Below are positions 24,774-32,971 of a DNA stretch of 64,000 nt, piece after piece. The DNA is from Hoeflea_A sp963921345 (lineage in GTDB: Bacteria; Pseudomonadota; Alphaproteobacteria; Rhizobiales; Rhizobiaceae). The translations under genes were made by a program, and so were the position numbers. Within the stretch, counting starts at the first letter, position 1. Every line of letters begins with the position of its first letter. The notes beneath the pieces were generated by a model, which was not told the origin of the DNA, ran no database searches, and worked only from the letters and a program-made list of their open reading frames with translations. The stretch spans positions 558,001-622,000 of the forward strand of contig CAWUFE020000001.1 of the NCBI GenBank assembly GCA_963921345.3. Direction: 5' to 3'.

Positions 24774-26012
24774 CAGGGGAATCGATTGAATGTTATTGGC
24801 AGATGATTGCCTCCATGTAGTCATCGTCCCATGCTGCTGAGTGGCGCTTTTGGGGCAGGCTCAATTTACCGGATGCACGACGCAACAAGTTCATCGCTGC
24901 CTGCTGGATTGTGGCAAAATTGGCCGGAGCGTTTCCGGTTCTTATGCGGCAGTCATCTTGGCGGAAGGTAACGTCCAGCACCCAATGCAGGCAATTTTCG
25001 ACCTGCCAGTGATTGCGTATATAGCGCGCCATCTCCTCAGGGGGCGCCACGAACGACGCGATGTAGAACCGCCGGATTGTTTCGGCTTTTCCCCTGACTT
25101 CGCGTGTGTATTCGACCATGATCACGGCCTTCAGACCCGGCCATTGATGGCGTTCCATGAGCCATTGCGTATCTGTGCAGACTTTGTAGCGCCGCACTTC
25201 AATGCGCCCGTGGTCCGCATCAACGGTTTCGCTCTTCCTGATGAACTCTGCGCCTATGTCCCGCTCAAGATGCTCATCAAAAAACAGTTCAACATCCTCG
25301 CGCAAGCTGCCCTGATTGCCCTTGAGACCGATCACATAATCAGCATCCTGATCAATAACTTGCTGACAAATTTTGCGCTGACAACCCATAGCATCAAGGG
25401 TGACGACAGCACCTTTGAGTGACAGCAAAGCCAGCAACTCGGGAACCGCAGTGATCTCATTCGACTTATCGTCAACCTTGCGATGCCCAAGCACGAGTTG
25501 CTGCTCGCACGCCCAGGCGGAAACCATATGAATGGCTGACTTGTTCGACCTGATGTCGAATGACCGTCGGAGGGTTTTGCCGTCAACAGCGACGACGCCC
25601 TTAAGCGCTTCACTCAAGCTTGCCACCCATGCCATGAAGCAGCGTTGGAACGCCTCCATATCCAGACTCGCAAACAGTATTCCCAACTGATCATGACTTG
25701 GGGTTCCTTGCGCGAAGGGCAGAAAGCGACGCAGCAATGCGAGCTTCTTTTCACCGTAGAGAGCGATGGACGTCCAGTTCTGCGCACCGGATATCACGGC
25801 ACACAAAACCAGAAGGAGGATTTCGTTGAGCGGATAGAGAATCTTCGCCTTCTGACGCGGATCTTCCATAGCCTCAAAATGGGCCAGAAAATCAGGGTTT
25901 TGGTGGTTCTGGTGGCTGTGGGACATGCAAAATCTCCGAAAAAGGACGCACTCCACACCCTTGATTCAGAAAAATGCACAAATGTCAGCAACTTATTCAC
26001 TCGATTACCCTG
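24774..26012 (-). mobile_element. Complete ISAs1-family insertion sequence (1239 bp)
   Basis: The ends are imperfect inverted repeats: CAGGGGAATCGATTGAAT from 24774, and CAGGGTAATCGAGTGAAT read inwards from 26012 (16 of 18 match). The eight bases AGGCATTC occur directly outside both ends (24766-24773 and 26013-26020), a perfect target duplication. The transposase inside is full length. The features fit an intact, fairly recent ISAs1 insertion. It separates bluB from the cyclase gene. Confidence 0.93.
24793..25926 (-). CDS. ISAs1-family transposase
   Basis: 377 residues from ATG 25926, which has GGAG 7 bases upstream; a further in-frame ATG at 25956 has none. The N-terminal DUF4338/DDE_Tnp-type region reads FLAHFEAMEDPRQKAKILYPL. 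The DDE core includes VAVDGKTLRRSFD (first Asp), VTLDAMGCQRKICQQVIDQDADYVIGLKGNQG (second Asp), and RNHWQVENCLHWVLDVTFRQDD (Glu/Asp). The end is TGNAPANFATIQQAAMNLLRR. Length matches the family's usual 370-400. It fills the element between the two terminal repeats and should be active as written. Confidence 0.94.
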   Translation of the reverse strand: MSHSHQNHQNPDFLAHFEAMEDPRQKAKILYPLNEILLLVLCAVISGAQNWTSIALYGEKKLALLRRFLPFAQGTPSHDQLGILFASLDMEAFQRCFMAWVASLSEALKGVVAVDGKTLRRSFDIRSNKSAIHMVSAWACEQQLVLGHRKVDDKSNEITAVPELLALLSLKGAVVTLDAMGCQRKICQQVIDQDADYVIGLKGNQGSLREDVELFFDEHLERDIGAEFIRKSETVDADHGRIEVRRYKVCTDTQWLMERHQWPGLKAVIMVEYTREVRGKAETIRRFYIASFVAPPEEMARYIRNHWQVENCLHWVLDVTFRQDDCRIRTGNAPANFATIQQAAMNLLRRASGKLSLPQKRHSAAWDDDYMEAIICQ

Positions 26013-26020
26013 AGGCATTC
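26013..26020. repeat. Right target-site duplication AGGCATTC of the ISAs1 element
   Basis: AGGCATTC abuts the right inverted repeat at 26012 and matches 24766-24773 exactly. Confidence 0.93.
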
Positions 26021-26038
26021 TGTCAATGGTCCGGGGCG

Positions 26039-27394
26039 CTATCCCCGGGCGGAGGCGGTGGCGGATAGCTCAGCTGCCGGCTCGATGGTGAAGATCTCGA
26101 CCGGATCGTCGAAACCGCGGATCGTGCGAGTGCCCTGCGGTCGTGCCTCGAACTGCGCCCCGATCCGAGCCTGCGTCGCCGCGTCGATGACGATGGGCGT
26201 TTGCAGCGTCTTGCCGAGCCCTTCGAGCCGGGAGGCCAGGTTGACGATGTCACCGTAGATGGTGAAGGCCTGGCGTCGCTCCGATCCGATGCGGCCGGCG
26301 GCAATGTTGCCGGAGGCGATACCGACGCGAATGGCGAAGCCGGAGCGCCGGGACAGGTCAAGGAGGGCAAGTGCGGCCCGCACCGCCGTTTCCTCGGGAT
26401 GGTGCAGCTCCACGGGGGCGTTGAAACTGGCGAGCAGCCCGTCACCCGTGAAGCTGATGACGATGCCTTCATGGTCGCCGATGGTGTCGGCGGCGCTGGC
26501 GAGAAATCCGCCGAGAGCCCGAATGACCTCGACCGGATCGCGTCCGGCGGCATAGCGGGTGAAATCGGCGATATCGAGCATCAGCACCGTGCCGTGGCGC
26601 AGTTGCGGCTCAAGCGCCTGCGGATCGTCGACCAGCTTGCGGGCGATCGCTTCCGGCACGTAGCGGCCGAGCGTGTCGCGAATTTTCTCGCGGGCCCGGC
26701 GTTCGTCTTCGCGCGCCGCTTCTGCCGCCACCTGGGCAAAGAACACGTTGCGGGCGCGATAGACGGCAAGCGACAGGATCAGCGCGCCGGCGAGCAGGAA
26801 CCCGGTTTCTTCCAGCCGGTTGCCGCGGCCGATGAAGTCGATCGACAGAAAGATGGTCTCGTAGTCGGTGCGGGTCGCCTCCGCCGGCAGATCGCTCCAG
26901 GACAGGGTCCGGTCCATTGTGGAGACGATCTCGAAAAAGGCGGCCCACCAGCCGACGACCGCGACCAGCCCGCTCCACAGCACCAGCCGCCAGGACAGCG
27001 ACAGGCCGGCCATGACGACGATCGGAAACAGGTAGTAGATGCCGTAGGCGCGGAAGGCGATGATCTGCGGGACGTCGTCGCCGCGGCTGATCGGAATGAT
27101 CGCGAACAGCACGCAGATACCGAGAATGTCCACCGTGTAGATGGCGTATTTGAGCCACCACCGGTCGAACCGGGTGCCGATGGCGAGCAGATGCGCGACG
27201 CCGATCAGGGTGAAGAGCAGCAGAGCGAAAGTGCCCCACAGGCGCGGCTCGCTGTCGGAGACGAAGGAGGCGCCGACATACCATAGAAGCGCCGCCCCGA
27301 TGACGGCGGTTCGGCAAGCGATGGCGAGGCGTAATCCCCGCTGTTCCGCCTGGTCGAGCCGTTTCAGTGAGGTTTCGTGAAAGGCCTCTGGCAT
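26039..27394 (-). CDS. Membrane-bound class III adenylate/guanylate cyclase
   Basis: 451 residues from ATG 27394, which follows GGAGAGG. About six membrane helices fill residues 25-210 (for example WYVGASFVSD and LVLWSGLVAVVGWWAAFFEIV). A short linker precedes the catalytic domain: VLMLDIADFTRYAAG (metal Asp, about residue 270) and VISFTGDGLLASFNAPVE (second metal Asp). IYGDIVNLASRLEGLGK holds the substrate-side Asp and the arginine that steadies the transition state. It should make cAMP or cGMP. The aspartate in YGD suggests adenine. The membrane part is not a known MASE type that I can name. The IS element lies downstream of its stop. Confidence 0.84.
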   Translation of the reverse strand: MPEAFHETSLKRLDQAEQRGLRLAIACRTAVIGAALLWYVGASFVSDSEPRLWGTFALLLFTLIGVAHLLAIGTRFDRWWLKYAIYTVDILGICVLFAIIPISRGDDVPQIIAFRAYGIYYLFPIVVMAGLSLSWRLVLWSGLVAVVGWWAAFFEIVSTMDRTLSWSDLPAEATRTDYETIFLSIDFIGRGNRLEETGFLLAGALILSLAVYRARNVFFAQVAAEAAREDERRAREKIRDTLGRYVPEAIARKLVDDPQALEPQLRHGTVLMLDIADFTRYAAGRDPVEVIRALGGFLASAADTIGDHEGIVISFTGDGLLASFNAPVELHHPEETAVRAALALLDLSRRSGFAIRVGIASGNIAAGRIGSERRQAFTIYGDIVNLASRLEGLGKTLQTPIVIDAATQARIGAQFEARPQGTRTIRGFDDPVEIFTIEPAAELSATASARG

Positions 27395-27554
27395 TGCCCT
27401 CTCCACTCCCGGAAGTACCACCAGAGATATTGGACGATGTGCAGGAGTTTTCCATGACCTGGCGGTCGTGGGTACACATTTCGAGAAATATCCGGACCGT
27501 GGCTTGACGCCATGGCCTTCCGGCGGTCGCCCGTTGCGGCGACGGTCGAGGACC

Positions 27555-27938
27555 TCAGGCTTCGGCCGGCTCCTTGTCCGCCAGTGCCTCGCGGGCGGCA
27601 ATGTAGTGGGCGGGGGTAATGTGGGCGCGGATGGCGGCAAGGGCTGCGGTGAGCACCGCCACGTCGTCGGAAAAGCCGACGAACGCGAGGAAATCGGGCA
27701 TGACGTCGAGGGGCAGGACGAAATAGGCCAGCGCCGCCAGCAGGATACCGCGGACGCGGGTCGGCGTCTGCTGGTCGAGGGCGCAGTAATAGGACGCCAC
27801 GACGTCTTCCATGAAAGGCACCTGGCGGGCGGCGCGTTTGACGGTCGCCCAGAACTCGCGGCGCACACGCGATTCCCGGTCCTGGCGGGTCTCGTCGTCG
27901 CCCGGTTCGAGAATTTCGCCGATCTTGACGTCGTCCAT
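27555..27938 (-). CDS. YkvA-family (DUF1232) small membrane-associated protein
   Basis: 127 residues. The DUF1232 motif is visible in RVRGILLAALAYFVLPLDVMPDFLAFVGFSDDVAVLTAALA, with the conserved Y-F-x-x-P-x-D-x-x-P-D. Such proteins are small, membrane linked and of unknown role. 160 bases separate its stop from the cyclase start downstream on the same strand. The N-terminus is polar (DDETRQDRESRVRREFW). Confidence 0.85.
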   Translation of the reverse strand: MDDVKIGEILEPGDDETRQDRESRVRREFWATVKRAARQVPFMEDVVASYYCALDQQTPTRVRGILLAALAYFVLPLDVMPDFLAFVGFSDDVAVLTAALAAIRAHITPAHYIAAREALADKEPAEA

Positions 27939-28001
27939 GACAGGTCCGTGGTTGATTTCCCAGTCTTTACAATATGGTGGCCGGCAGGCGGCTGTTCAAG
28001 T

Positions 28002-28301
28002 TCAGCCTCTGCCGGCGAACCGGTTCATGGCCCTGGCCAGCTTGAAGTCGAGTTCCGTCAAGCCGCCCGTATCGTGGGTCGTCAGGCGCACATCCACCTG
28101 CCGGTAGACATTGCTCCATTCGGGATGGTGGTTGAGTTTTTCCGCCGACAGGGCCGCCCGGGTCATGAATCCGAAGGCTTCGTTGAAATTCTTGAACTCG
28201 AAGCGGGTCTCGATGGATTTCTCGTCCGCACCCAGCTGCGAGCCCGGCAATTCCGCCAGGCGCTGCCTTGCGTCCGCTGCATCAACCTCTATAGCTGTCA
28301 T
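28002..28301 (-). CDS. phhB: Pterin-4a-carbinolamine dehydratase
   Basis: 99 residues from ATG 28301, with GGAG 7 bases upstream. FEFKNFNEAFGFMTRAALSAEKLNHHPEWSN carries the catalytic H-H-P-E-W motif, and VDVRLTTHDTGGLTELDFKLA ends the domain. It dehydrates 4a-hydroxytetrahydropterin, recycling the cofactor of aromatic amino acid hydroxylases. No such hydroxylase is adjacent. The divergent phosphatase gene starts 23 bases away, and the two genes share the palindrome CTCCGGAG as ribosome site. Confidence 0.92.
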   Translation of the reverse strand: MTAIEVDAADARQRLAELPGSQLGADEKSIETRFEFKNFNEAFGFMTRAALSAEKLNHHPEWSNVYRQVDVRLTTHDTGGLTELDFKLARAMNRFAGRG

Positions 28302-28308
28302 GGTTTCA

Positions 28309-28316
28309 CTCCGGAG
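28309..28316. promoter_or_regulatory. Palindromic CTCCGGAG acting as ribosome site for both divergent genes
   Basis: CTCCGGAG is its own reverse complement. On the plus strand it gives GGAG before the phosphatase ATG at 28324; on the minus strand it gives GGAG before the dehydratase ATG at 28301. Only 22 bases lie between the two start codons, so each promoter must lie inside the opposite gene and the two transcripts must overlap at their 5' ends. Confidence 0.7.
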
Positions 28317-28323
28317 GATTTTC

Positions 28324-28803
28324 ATGGCCGGCCTGCTTCGCGGAACCAATGCAATCCTGTTTGTGTGTCTCGGCAATATCTGCCGCTCGCCGATGGCCGA
28401 GGGCATCTTCCGCACTATGGCGCAGCAGAACGGACTTGGCGAGATCCACGTGGATTCGGCCGGTACGGGAGACTGGCACATCGGCAAGCCGCCGGACCGG
28501 CGCGCCATTGCCAAGGCGGCCGAACACGGCGTCGATATCTCGGGATTGCGGGCAAGGCAGCTCGCGGCCGGCGATTTCGACCGCTTCGACCTGATCCTGA
28601 CAATGGACAGCGCTAATTTCGACAACGTCACGGCCGCAGCGCCGGCCACGCGTCACGATCGGATTCACCGGTTCATGCAGCTGGCGCTCGACCGGACGGA
28701 AGACGTGCCCGACCCCTATTACGGCGGGCCGGAAGGCTTCGAACAGGTCTACCGCATGCTGACGGAAGCCAGCGCGGCGCTGCAGGCGCGGATGGCGGGC
28801 TGA
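28324..28803 (+). CDS. Low-molecular-weight protein-tyrosine phosphatase
   Basis: 159 residues. AILFVCLGNICRSPMAEGIF contains the C-x5-R-S phosphate loop (Cys and Arg), and DVPDPYYGGPEGFEQVYRML holds the general-acid Asp (DPYYG). This is the standard LMW-PTP fold, which takes phosphate from tyrosine or arginine. The start is set by GGAGGA ten bases upstream. The gene is divergent from phhB and converges with the cupin gene ending at 28811, seven bases after its stop. Confidence 0.93.
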   Translation: MAGLLRGTNAILFVCLGNICRSPMAEGIFRTMAQQNGLGEIHVDSAGTGDWHIGKPPDRRAIAKAAEHGVDISGLRARQLAAGDFDRFDLILTMDSANFDNVTAAAPATRHDRIHRFMQLALDRTEDVPDPYYGGPEGFEQVYRMLTEASAALQARMAG

Positions 28804-28810
28804 TCCAAGG

Positions 28811-29176
28811 CTAGACTTTCTGCAGTTCCGATACCGGAATCGCCAGGTCAGAGTCGACATTGCCTGTCATCGTCGTCTCGGCCCTGGTGATGTTGATCAG
28901 ATGCACCTCCTCGGGCGCCACCGGCATGTGCTCGACGCCGCGGGGGATGACCAGCATCTCGCCCTCGGAGACGGTGACGTCACGGTCGCGGAAACGAACG
29001 GTGAGCTGACCCTTCACCACGATGAAGAGCTCGTCTTCCCGGTCATGGCTATGCCACACGAACTCGCCCTTCAGTTTGGCCAGGCGCACATGCTGACCGT
29101 TTGCCTCGGCGGCGATGTGGGGTTTCCAGTGTCCGTCGATGCGGGCGAATTTTTCGGCAAGGTTGATCGCGTCCAT
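28811..29176 (-). CDS. Cupin-domain protein
   Basis: 121 residues with one beta-barrel cupin. GEFVWHSHDREDELFIVVKGQLTVRF is motif 1 (His, His, Glu) and GEMLVIPRGVEHMPVAPEEVHLINI is motif 2 (His). All metal ligands are present. Family members bind sugars, act as isomerases or sense metals; the role here is unknown. GGAG stands before the ATG. It is divergent from the LysR gene at 29265, so that regulator may control it. Confidence 0.85.
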   Translation of the reverse strand: MDAINLAEKFARIDGHWKPHIAAEANGQHVRLAKLKGEFVWHSHDREDELFIVVKGQLTVRFRDRDVTVSEGEMLVIPRGVEHMPVAPEEVHLINITRAETTMTGNVDSDLAIPVSELQKV

Positions 29177-29221
29177 GATCGGCTCCTTCGGTTGCCGCGA
29201 ACCCTAGCTCTAGACAGAAAA

Positions 29222-29234
29222 TAATGATATCTAA
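29222..29234 (+). promoter_or_regulatory. Possible LysR T-N11-A box (TAATGATATCTAA)
   Basis: TAATGATATCTAA is nearly palindromic and lies in the divergent region between the cupin gene and the LysR gene. It fits the T-N11-A rule for LysR operators. The support is weak: it is AT-rich and short. Confidence 0.3.
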
Positions 29235-29264
29235 TAGTCCTAATCGGCAGGATCATGAATTGTA

Positions 29265-30128
29265 ATGTCCAACAGGAACATCGACACGCAGCTGCTGCGT
29301 ACCTTTGCGACGGTCGCCGAAACCGGCAGCATGACTCAGGCAAGCCGTGTGCTGAACCTGACGCAGGGCGCGGTCAGCCAGCACGTCAAGCGTCTGGAGG
29401 AGCAACTGGGGTCGGCGCTTTTCCTGCGCGAGCGCTCGGGGCTGGTGCTGACCGAGTCCGGCGACCGGATGTTCGGCCGGGCGCGACGGCTCCTGGCGCT
29501 GAACGACGAGCTGTGGCGCGACATGACGACGCCGCGCTTCGCAGGCCGGGTTCGGCTGGGCGTGCCCGTCGACCTGATTTCCGGCCGCCTGCCGTCGATC
29601 CTGCGCCTCTTTGCCCAGGCCTATCCGGATGTCGAGATCGATCTCGTCTGCCAGACGTCGCCCGACCTGCGGGCGGCTTTCGAAGCCGGCACGCTCGACG
29701 TTACGCTGCTCGAGGAGGTGGCCGACCGGGCCACCGGCCGCGTGCTCTTTCGCGACCGGCTGGTATGGGTTGGCGCCCGCGGCGGCGATGCGGCGAACCA
29801 GGATCCGCTGCCGCTGTCCCTGATCAGCAAATCCTGCGTCTTCCGTCCACGGGTTCTGGAAGCACTGGATGCCGCCGCGCGGCGCTGGAAATACGTCTAT
29901 GAAAGCGACAGCCTCGAAGCGACCATCGCCATGATCCGCATGGACCTTGCGGTCGGCACGTTCCTGGCATCGGCGCTGCCGGATCATGTCGAACCGGTCG
30001 GCCAGGCAGCCAGCCTGCCGGAACTGCCCCTGTTCTGCGTGTCGCTGCTGACGCGCGACACGGCGGCCGATCATCCGACGGCAGCGCTGTCGGATTATCT
30101 CACCCGCGGTCTGACTTCTCAGCCCTGA
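29265..30128 (+). CDS. LysR-family transcriptional regulator
   Basis: 287 residues. The helix-turn-helix is LLRTFATVAETGSMTQASRVLNLTQGAVSQHVKRLEEQLGSALF. The effector domain follows from GRVRLGVPVDLISGRLPSI. No strong ribosome site is seen before the ATG. It ends tail to tail with the hydrolase, overlapping by ten bases, so both transcripts end in a shared region. The divergent cupin gene is the natural target. Confidence 0.87.
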   Translation: MSNRNIDTQLLRTFATVAETGSMTQASRVLNLTQGAVSQHVKRLEEQLGSALFLRERSGLVLTESGDRMFGRARRLLALNDELWRDMTTPRFAGRVRLGVPVDLISGRLPSILRLFAQAYPDVEIDLVCQTSPDLRAAFEAGTLDVTLLEEVADRATGRVLFRDRLVWVGARGGDAANQDPLPLSLISKSCVFRPRVLEALDAAARRWKYVYESDSLEATIAMIRMDLAVGTFLASALPDHVEPVGQAASLPELPLFCVSLLTRDTAADHPTAALSDYLTRGLTSQP

Positions 30129-30958
30129 CCGATAAAGTCGGCGACGACCGCGTTGAATTTGTCCGGGGCTTCGAGAAACATGAAGTGGCTGCCGCCTGCT
30201 TCCGCTTCGAAGAATTCCATCCGCGAGCCGACGATCTGTTCGTGGATCCACTGCTGACTCTGCCAGGCCACCTGGCTGCCGCGGCCGGAGACGACCAGGG
30301 TCGGCCGGTCGATGCGCGGGATGGTGTCGCGCCAGTCCTGAGTCGCGTTGTTGATGATCAGCCGGGCGGCCAGCGCGCGCGGAAACTGCAGGTTGATCGC
30401 CAACAGTTCCTCCTTCTGCTCCTCCGACATGGCCCCGGTCACCATCGAAAATATCATTTCGCGGGTCGCTGCCTCGCCGTCGGGGCCGGCCAGCCGGTCG
30501 GCGAAACGATAGAGATCGTTGGGTTCCATCATGCCGCCCGCGGTCCAGCGTTCCTCCTCGGTCCAGCCCGGATTGGCGACGACAACCGGCGGTTCGTCGA
30601 CCAGAAGGTAACGGGCGATGCGCTGCGGACCGAACAGCCCCCAATGGCACCAGATCACCGAGCAGCCGGCGGAATGGCCAAGCAGGTTGACGTCGTCGAG
30701 GTCGAGGCCGGCCATGAATTCATCGAGATCGGCGGCCAGCCGCGAAATGCGGTAGCCGAAATCCGGCTTGTCCGACAGGCCGTGGCCGCGCATGTCGGGA
30801 GCGATCACCCGGTAGCGGTCGCTGAGGCCTGCGATCTGATGCTTGAACAGTGCGGCGCCTTGGGACCAGCCATGCAGCATCAGCAGCGTCGGGCCGTCGC
30901 CCGCCTCGATGTAGCGCAGCGTCACGCCATCGCTGGTGGTGAATTCGCGTCGGTCCAT
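30119..30958 (-). CDS. Alpha/beta hydrolase
   Basis: About 279 residues. LLMLHGWSQGAALFKHQI is the oxyanion-hole segment, and NLLGHSAGCSVIWCHWG carries the nucleophile Ser (G-H-S-A-G). DEPPVVV and RPTLVVSGRGSQVAW follow; GGSHFMFLEAPDKFNAVVADFI holds the catalytic His. It resembles esterases and haloperoxidase-like hydrolases. ATG 30958 and ATG 30970 are both in frame; neither has a clear ribosome site. Substrate unknown. Confidence 0.84.
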   Translation of the reverse strand: MDRREFTTSDGVTLRYIEAGDGPTLLMLHGWSQGAALFKHQIAGLSDRYRVIAPDMRGHGLSDKPDFGYRISRLAADLDEFMAGLDLDDVNLLGHSAGCSVIWCHWGLFGPQRIARYLLVDEPPVVVANPGWTEEERWTAGGMMEPNDLYRFADRLAGPDGEAATREMIFSMVTGAMSEEQKEELLAINLQFPRALAARLIINNATQDWRDTIPRIDRPTLVVSGRGSQVAWQSQQWIHEQIVGSRMEFFEAEAGGSHFMFLEAPDKFNAVVADFIGQG

Positions 30959-31060
30959 CGTGCCGTCCAACTGATGGTTTCTGGTTCGCGCACAGTGCCA
31001 CCGGGCCGGGCGGACGACAACCGCTCTGATCGGTGCGATCGATTGGCAGTAAACTTTGGT

Positions 31061-31489
31061 TTAAGGTTTTTTCGACAGCAGCGTGTTGGCTTCGCCCTCG
31101 ACGCCCATGAAAACCACCAGGACGCGCGCCGGCCCGGCGCCGCTGTTCCTGCCGTTGTGTACCGTGTTGACCGCCTCCATGAAGGCATCGCCTTCGCGAT
31201 AGACCTTCTCGACGCCGCCGGGATAGGTGACGGTGAGTTCGCCCTCGAGCATGTAGCCGTAGGTCGGATAGGGGTGCCTGTGCGGACCGGTTTCCTCATC
31301 CGGCAGCATGGTGACAATCACCGACTGGATCTGCGGGGTGCCGTCTTGCGGGTAGGCCAGCGGCTCGTTGAGGATCGTCTTGTTGTCCTTCAGCAGCGGT
31401 ACGACGCGCTGGTAGGGCTCCTTGCCGAAAGACGGACCGGTGACGGCCAGCCCGGCCAGCAGCGCCAGCGGCAAAACCAAACGGAGCAT
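31061..31489 (-). CDS. Secreted cupin-domain protein
   Basis: 142 residues with a signal peptide (MLRLVLPLALLAGLAVTGPSFG, about 1-22). The cupin barrel shows GPHRHPYPTYGYMLEGELTVTYP (His, His and Tyr/Glu) and GDAFMEAVNTVHNGRN (His). The protein should be periplasmic. Homologues of this kind are poorly characterised. The ten bases between its start and the ThpR stop suggest joint transcription with thpR. Confidence 0.82.
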   Translation of the reverse strand: MLRLVLPLALLAGLAVTGPSFGKEPYQRVVPLLKDNKTILNEPLAYPQDGTPQIQSVIVTMLPDEETGPHRHPYPTYGYMLEGELTVTYPGGVEKVYREGDAFMEAVNTVHNGRNSGAGPARVLVVFMGVEGEANTLLSKKP

Positions 31490-31498
31490 CGCTGAACC

Positions 31499-32092
31499 CT
31501 AACGGAACGTGCTGGACGGGTTGGGAACCGTCTCGATCACCGGCGGAGCCGCGAAGGCTTCGTGCAGCGGATAGGCTTCCTCGGTGACGTAGGGGCCGCC
31601 GCCAGTCGACTCGCGCGACGACATGACGACGAAGCGCGACACAGTGAACGGATCGGTGTGGAAGTTGCTGCGCGCCGACAGGTATTCGACGACATCGTCG
31701 ACGCGGGCGCCGCGCAGCCGGGCGATCGTGACATGCGGCGTGAACTTGCGCGGATCGGGGCGCAGCCGAAGCTTTTGGCAGATGCGCTCGATTTCCGCCT
31801 GCAGGGCGTAGAGTTCCGGCGACGCCGAGACGCCGGCCCACAGCGAGTGCGGCTTCTTCGAGCCGAAGGAGCCCATGCCGATCAGCGACAGGCCGAATTC
31901 GGGCCGTTCGACCCGGTCGAGCGCATGCACCAGCTCGTCGGCCGTCGGGGCGTCGACGTCGCCGACGAAACGCAGGGTGATGTGGTAATTCTCGACATCG
32001 ATCCACCGGGCGCCGTGCAGTCCGCCGCGCAGGAGCGAAAGGCTGAGTGCGGCATCACGCGGAATCTCGAGGGCGATAAACAAACGCGGCAT
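31499..32092 (-). CDS. thpR: RNA 2',3'-cyclic phosphodiesterase (2H family)
   Basis: 197 residues. The two H-x-T-x motifs of 2H phosphodiesterases are present: NYHITLRFVGDV and KFTPHVTIARLRG. LFIALEIPRDAALSL is the conserved start and SRFVVMSSRESTGGGPY the end of the core. The enzyme opens 2',3'-cyclic phosphates on RNA ends. It sits between a secreted cupin and the esterase gene, all on the minus strand. Confidence 0.92.
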   Translation of the reverse strand: MPRLFIALEIPRDAALSLSLLRGGLHGARWIDVENYHITLRFVGDVDAPTADELVHALDRVERPEFGLSLIGMGSFGSKKPHSLWAGVSASPELYALQAEIERICQKLRLRPDPRKFTPHVTIARLRGARVDDVVEYLSARSNFHTDPFTVSRFVVMSSRESTGGGPYVTEEAYPLHEAFAAPPVIETVPNPSSTFR

Positions 32093-32231
32093 GGCGGCCT
32101 CCCCGATTCGTATGTCCCTTGCAGCGAATCACGAGTGTGGTTCGAGAGCAAGACCTGTTGTCGGCAAACCGTCGGTTTTTACCGACTCATCGAGTCAATT
32201 GGCGTCAAATCGATGTGATTTCAAGCGTTTG

Positions 32232-32879
32232 TCAATTTTCCGCCTGGCCGATCCCGGCAATCAGCGTCTCCGCATAGGGCAGGAAACGGTCGACCATGAT
32301 GTCGACGCCCTTGGCATTCGGATGCATGCCGTCGCCAATATCCAGCCTGGCTTCGGCAGCGACACCGTCAAGGAAAAACGGGTAGAGCGCGACGCCGTGG
32401 GCCTCCGCCAGCTCCGGATAGATGCGGTCGAACCTGACCTGATAGTCGGAGCCCATATTGGGCGGCGACAGCATGCCGATGAGCAGCACTGCAATGCCGC
32501 GCTCCTTCAGCTTGCCGATCATCTCGTCGAGGTTTTCGCGGGTCTTTTCCGGGCTGATGCCGCGCAGGGCGTCATTTGCGCCGAGCTCCAGCAGCACCGC
32601 GTGCGTGCCATCCGGCACCGACCAGTCGAGCCGCGAAAGACCGCCCGAGGAGGTGTCACCCGACACTCCGGCATTGGCGATGGCGACGTCGTGGCCCTTG
32701 TCCTTCAGCGCCGCCTCCAGTTTGACCGGAAACGCGTCAGACGGCGACAGTTCGTAACCGGCCATCAGGCTGTCGCCGAAGCCGACAATGTTGAGCGTAT
32801 CGGCGCGCGCAGCCCCTGAAACCGCCAGCAAAAGACCGCAGATCAGGGCTAAAATTCCAGGCATGGCTTTATTTTTCAT
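32232..32879 (-). CDS. tesA: TesA-type GDSL arylesterase / lysophospholipase
   Basis: 215 residues from ATG 32879. A signal peptide (MPGILALICGLLLAVSGAARA) is followed by the SGNH blocks IVGFGDSLMAGYELS (Ser), AGVSGDTSSGG (Gly), LELGANDALRG (Asn) and DIGDGMHPNAKG (Asp, His). It is a periplasmic esterase of the multifunctional TesA group. The LolD/FtsX-like ABC genes start 93 bases away on the other strand; the same three genes are found side by side in many proteobacteria. Confidence 0.92.
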   Translation of the reverse strand: MKNKAMPGILALICGLLLAVSGAARADTLNIVGFGDSLMAGYELSPSDAFPVKLEAALKDKGHDVAIANAGVSGDTSSGGLSRLDWSVPDGTHAVLLELGANDALRGISPEKTRENLDEMIGKLKERGIAVLLIGMLSPPNMGSDYQVRFDRIYPELAEAHGVALYPFFLDGVAAEARLDIGDGMHPNAKGVDIMVDRFLPYAETLIAGIGQAEN

Positions 32880-32971
32880 GGACGGCTTCCTAAATCCGTT
32901 TGCAGCGCCAGGACGTATAAGGGGAAACCGCCCTGATGACCCACCGAATTTACATATAGCGAGCCGCTGCC

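Noticed and set aside
27395..27868. An N-terminal extension of the cyclase up to 27868
   Set aside because: The added residues are Ser/Pro/Arg-rich with no pattern, and they read across the YkvA gene in another frame.
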